DNA of 6,433 bases from an uncultured Clostridia bacterium (lineage in GTDB: Bacteria > Bacillota > Clostridia > UBA1381). Below, piece after piece: positions 4,767-6,433 of the stretch (its first letter is position 1; each line of letters starts with the position of its first letter). Under the pieces are notes generated by a model. The model was not told the origin of the DNA, searched no databases, and saw nothing but the letters and a program-made list of their open reading frames with translations. The position numbers and the translations under genes were made by a program. The stretch is from the NCBI GenBank assembly GCA_934481375.1, contig CAKSPN010000106.1:1-6433 (forward strand). The letters are read 5' to 3'.

Positions 4767-6433
4767 GTTTCATTTCCTTTTACCTTAATTTTTATTGTTT
4801 TTACCTCAAACGCATTCAAAGCAACCGCTATTTCATTGTTCTCTGCGTTAATATTTTCAAGATTTTCTTCAATCATATTAGTGATGTATGCCTCTTTTAT
4901 ATCAAAGCCAAAACTGATTTTTGTCTTTGCAAAAGAGCCTCGGCTTTCATATAACCTCACAATTAAATCATTGCTGCCGTCCTCAGCATATTTCACCGTA
5001 TCAAGAATGACACCGGGATTATCTACACCAGCAAATGACTTTTCGCCTTTGTTTCCGTCTGAAACACAAACCGGGCAGTTAAGCTCGTAAGCACGGCGCA
5101 CAACATCACTTTGGCAAACACCGTTATCCGAGACAAAAATCGAATATGTAAACTTATGCAAGCCTTTGTCTGCGTGCGGATCGGGAGCCGCTGCCGACTT
5201 CAGCAGTGTAAGCGACATTCTTCCTCCGTCTGCACTTATGCCATATTTGCAGTCATTAAGTATTGCAACACATCTACCGCTTTCGGACAGTGCCGACCAC
5301 TTATGCTGGCAAACCTCAAACCTATCTGCATCATAATTACGGTTTTTGTGGTTGGGGCGCTTAATATGTCCGAACTGTATCTCGGATATAAGCTCATCAG
5401 TATGAATGTTTGTATTCATATCCACCTTCAAAAGTTTATGTGTTTCCTGCCAGTCTATTTCTGTTTCAAAGTCAAGCTGCCGGCTGTCAGCTCTCAAACT
5501 AACACTTTGCGTCAGTTTTGATTTTCCGATATTTCTTGTTATTTTGAGCGTTGAAATAAGCTCACCAGTGCTTTCTATGCAAATTTCAGCATCACTGCCG
5601 ATTGGCACTTCCTCTTTTTCATAAAAGCTGTCAATGTCCCAAGCGTCAAAGAATGTCGGTGCATCCCTATACACTCTGAACCTGTTTGAAGCACCGCTCA
5701 GATATTCCGTATCGGTTTTCTTATCTTTAACGCTAACAAGCTCGCCGGAGTTGTTAAACACCGCTTTAATAAGCTCATTTTCAAGACAAAGTTCATTGCT
5801 CGCGGGCAAAGTATTGCCTGTATATCCTTTTTCAACTCTGAATGATTTATAACCAACCGACGGCAACGAAACAATCGCGCAAGTCTTGTCCCCGTTTTGC
5901 TGTGTCTGTATCTCTTTTCCGTCAAGGTCAAATATTTTACCGTAGCCGCTCGGCAGTTCAACGAGCGCTTTTCTTTCCCACGACAGAGAATTATATACTG
6001 TTATGTATTCCGCATCAGCGCCGGGCTTTTCGCCCATTGCACCTTGCAGCATTTTTTTTGCTCCCGACAAAACAAATTCATAATCTTTATCCGCAATTTC
6101 ATACACTTTTGTTATTGCCGTACCGGGAATAATATCGTGGAATTGGTTAAACAGAACCTTTTTCCACAAGCTGTCAAGCACTGCCTTATCATATGCATCA
6201 TTGCCGCAGAAAGCCGACCATAGTTCCGCCTCGCGAAGCGCCATCTCACATTTTCGATTGTTTTTCTTTGTATTCGCCTGTGAGGTATACGAACCTCTGT
6301 GCGCCGCATAGTAAAGCTCGCCTGTGTATTCTTTATTCACTTCGCACTCATTTTCTACAAATTCAAAAAACTTGTTTGGCAATTCGCATATTACCTTTGG
6401 CATACCCTCAAGGTCTTTTTCGCGCTCCAAATA
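4763..6433 (-). CDS. GH38 family alpha-mannosidase-type glycoside hydrolase (N-terminal part outside window)
   Basis: The frame is open to the right window edge. The leftmost candidate start (TTG at 6430) is an artefact, because the codon before it is also open. About 556 C-terminal residues are visible. Numbering from that TTG, the landmarks are YAAHRGSYTSQANTKKNNRK (41-60) and the helical segment CEMALREAELW (61-71). Next is NQFHDIIPGTAI (95-106), whose His98 corresponds to the zinc-ligand histidine of GH38 enzymes. The C-terminal beta domains follow, with RPNHKNRNYDADRFEVCQHKW (358-378, read in two blocks: RPNHKNRNYD and ADRFEVCQHKW), LNDCKYGISADGG (391-403), APDPHADKGLH (415-425) and the tail FEVKTIKIKVK. 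The catalytic nucleophile aspartate and the other zinc ligands lie upstream, off the window, so activity cannot be fully judged. Family enzymes remove alpha-linked mannose, and this bacterial subgroup is normally cytoplasmic. It is the first visible gene of the operon, and its TGA overlaps the GH127 start. No deletion or frameshift is seen. Confidence 0.94.
   Translation of the reverse strand, partial: YLEREKDLEGMPKVICELPNKFFEFVENECEVNKEYTGELYYAAHRGSYTSQANTKKNNRKCEMALREAELWSAFCGNDAYDKAVLDSLWKKVLFNQFHDIIPGTAITKVYEIADKDYEFVLSGAKKMLQGAMGEKPGADAEYITVYNSLSWERKALVELPSGYGKIFDLDGKEIQTQQNGDKTCAIVSLPSVGYKSFRVEKGYTGNTLPASNELCLENELIKAVFNNSGELVSVKDKKTDTEYLSGASNRFRVYRDAPTFFDAWDIDSFYEKEEVPIGSDAEICIESTGELISTLKITRNIGKSKLTQSVSLRADSRQLDFETEIDWQETHKLLKVDMNTNIHTDELISEIQFGHIKRPNHKNRNYDADRFEVCQHKWSALSESGRCVAILNDCKYGISADGGRMSLTLLKSAAAPDPHADKGLHKFTYSIFVSDNGVCQSDVVRRAYELNCPVCVSDGNKGEKSFAGVDNPGVILDTVKYAEDGSNDLIVRLYESRGSFAKTKISFGFDIKEAYITNMIEENLENINAENNEIAVALNAFEVKTIKIKVKGNET
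4775..4780 (-). promoter_or_regulatory. Ribosome binding site of the GH127 gene
   Basis: AAAGGA on the minus strand, eight nucleotides before the ATG at 4766, lies within the last codons of the GH38 gene. It confirms the start that overlaps the GH38 stop codon as ATGA and supports independent as well as coupled translation. Confidence 0.7.

Noticed and set aside
5111..5521. 136-codon open frame on the + strand opposite the GH38 gene
   Set aside because: It is antisense to strongly conserved GH38 sequence, with no recognisable domain or ribosome binding site.
6428..6430. TTG as the start of the GH38 gene
   Set aside because: The frame stays open to the window edge and the catalytic N-terminal half of the family is missing, so the true start lies outside.
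1..6433. Mobile elements, CRISPR arrays, tRNA or rRNA genes, defence genes
   Set aside because: No transposase reading frame, direct-repeat array, cloverleaf or rRNA-like segment was seen on either strand.

Overview
The window looks like part of a carbohydrate-utilisation locus from an anaerobic, AT-rich Firmicute. A gut or rumen Clostridium-type organism is my best guess. I base this on low G+C by eye, AGGA-type ribosome binding sites, cysteine-rich cytoplasmic enzymes, and an AraC regulator beside intracellular glycoside hydrolases. This is inference from style and gene content, with no species-level identification.

Layout: the left edge (1-328, + strand) holds the C-terminal DNA-binding domain of an AraC-family regulator, cut by the window edge. 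It ends at a strong intrinsic terminator with a perfect 18-bp stem (332-378). Everything to the right lies on the minus strand and reads toward this terminator. In transcription order the minus-strand genes are: a GH38 alpha-mannosidase-type enzyme (6433-4763, N-terminal part outside the window); a GH127/DUF1680 enzyme of the beta-L-arabinofuranosidase family (4766-2931); a divergent GH28 polygalacturonase-like beta-helix enzyme (2934-1558); and an EamA/DMT-type membrane transporter (1533-649). The first three genes overlap by ATGA at both junctions. The transporter starts 24 nt after the GH28 stop codon. This is almost certainly one operon.

The stretch 379-648 looks like ordinary intergenic DNA but is not. 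On the minus strand, 571-383 encodes an uninterrupted C-terminal tail of a second GH38-type protein. It has no start codon and no catalytic domain, so it is a gene remnant. It resembles the tail of the GH38 gene in this same window, but only at roughly 23 of 60 positions by hand alignment, so it is not a recent copy of it.

None of the enzymes with a visible N-terminus (GH127, GH28) has a signal peptide. The picture is therefore cytoplasmic trimming of an imported plant-type or host-type oligosaccharide: mannosidase, arabinofuranosidase-like and galacturonidase-like activities acting on one mixed glycan or on related glycans. The uptake system is probably outside the window. I found no mobile element, CRISPR array, tRNA or rRNA, and no clearly new type of system. 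The points most worth a second look are the GH38 remnant, the GH28 protein with altered catalytic motifs, and the DMT transporter placed at the end of a hydrolase operon.
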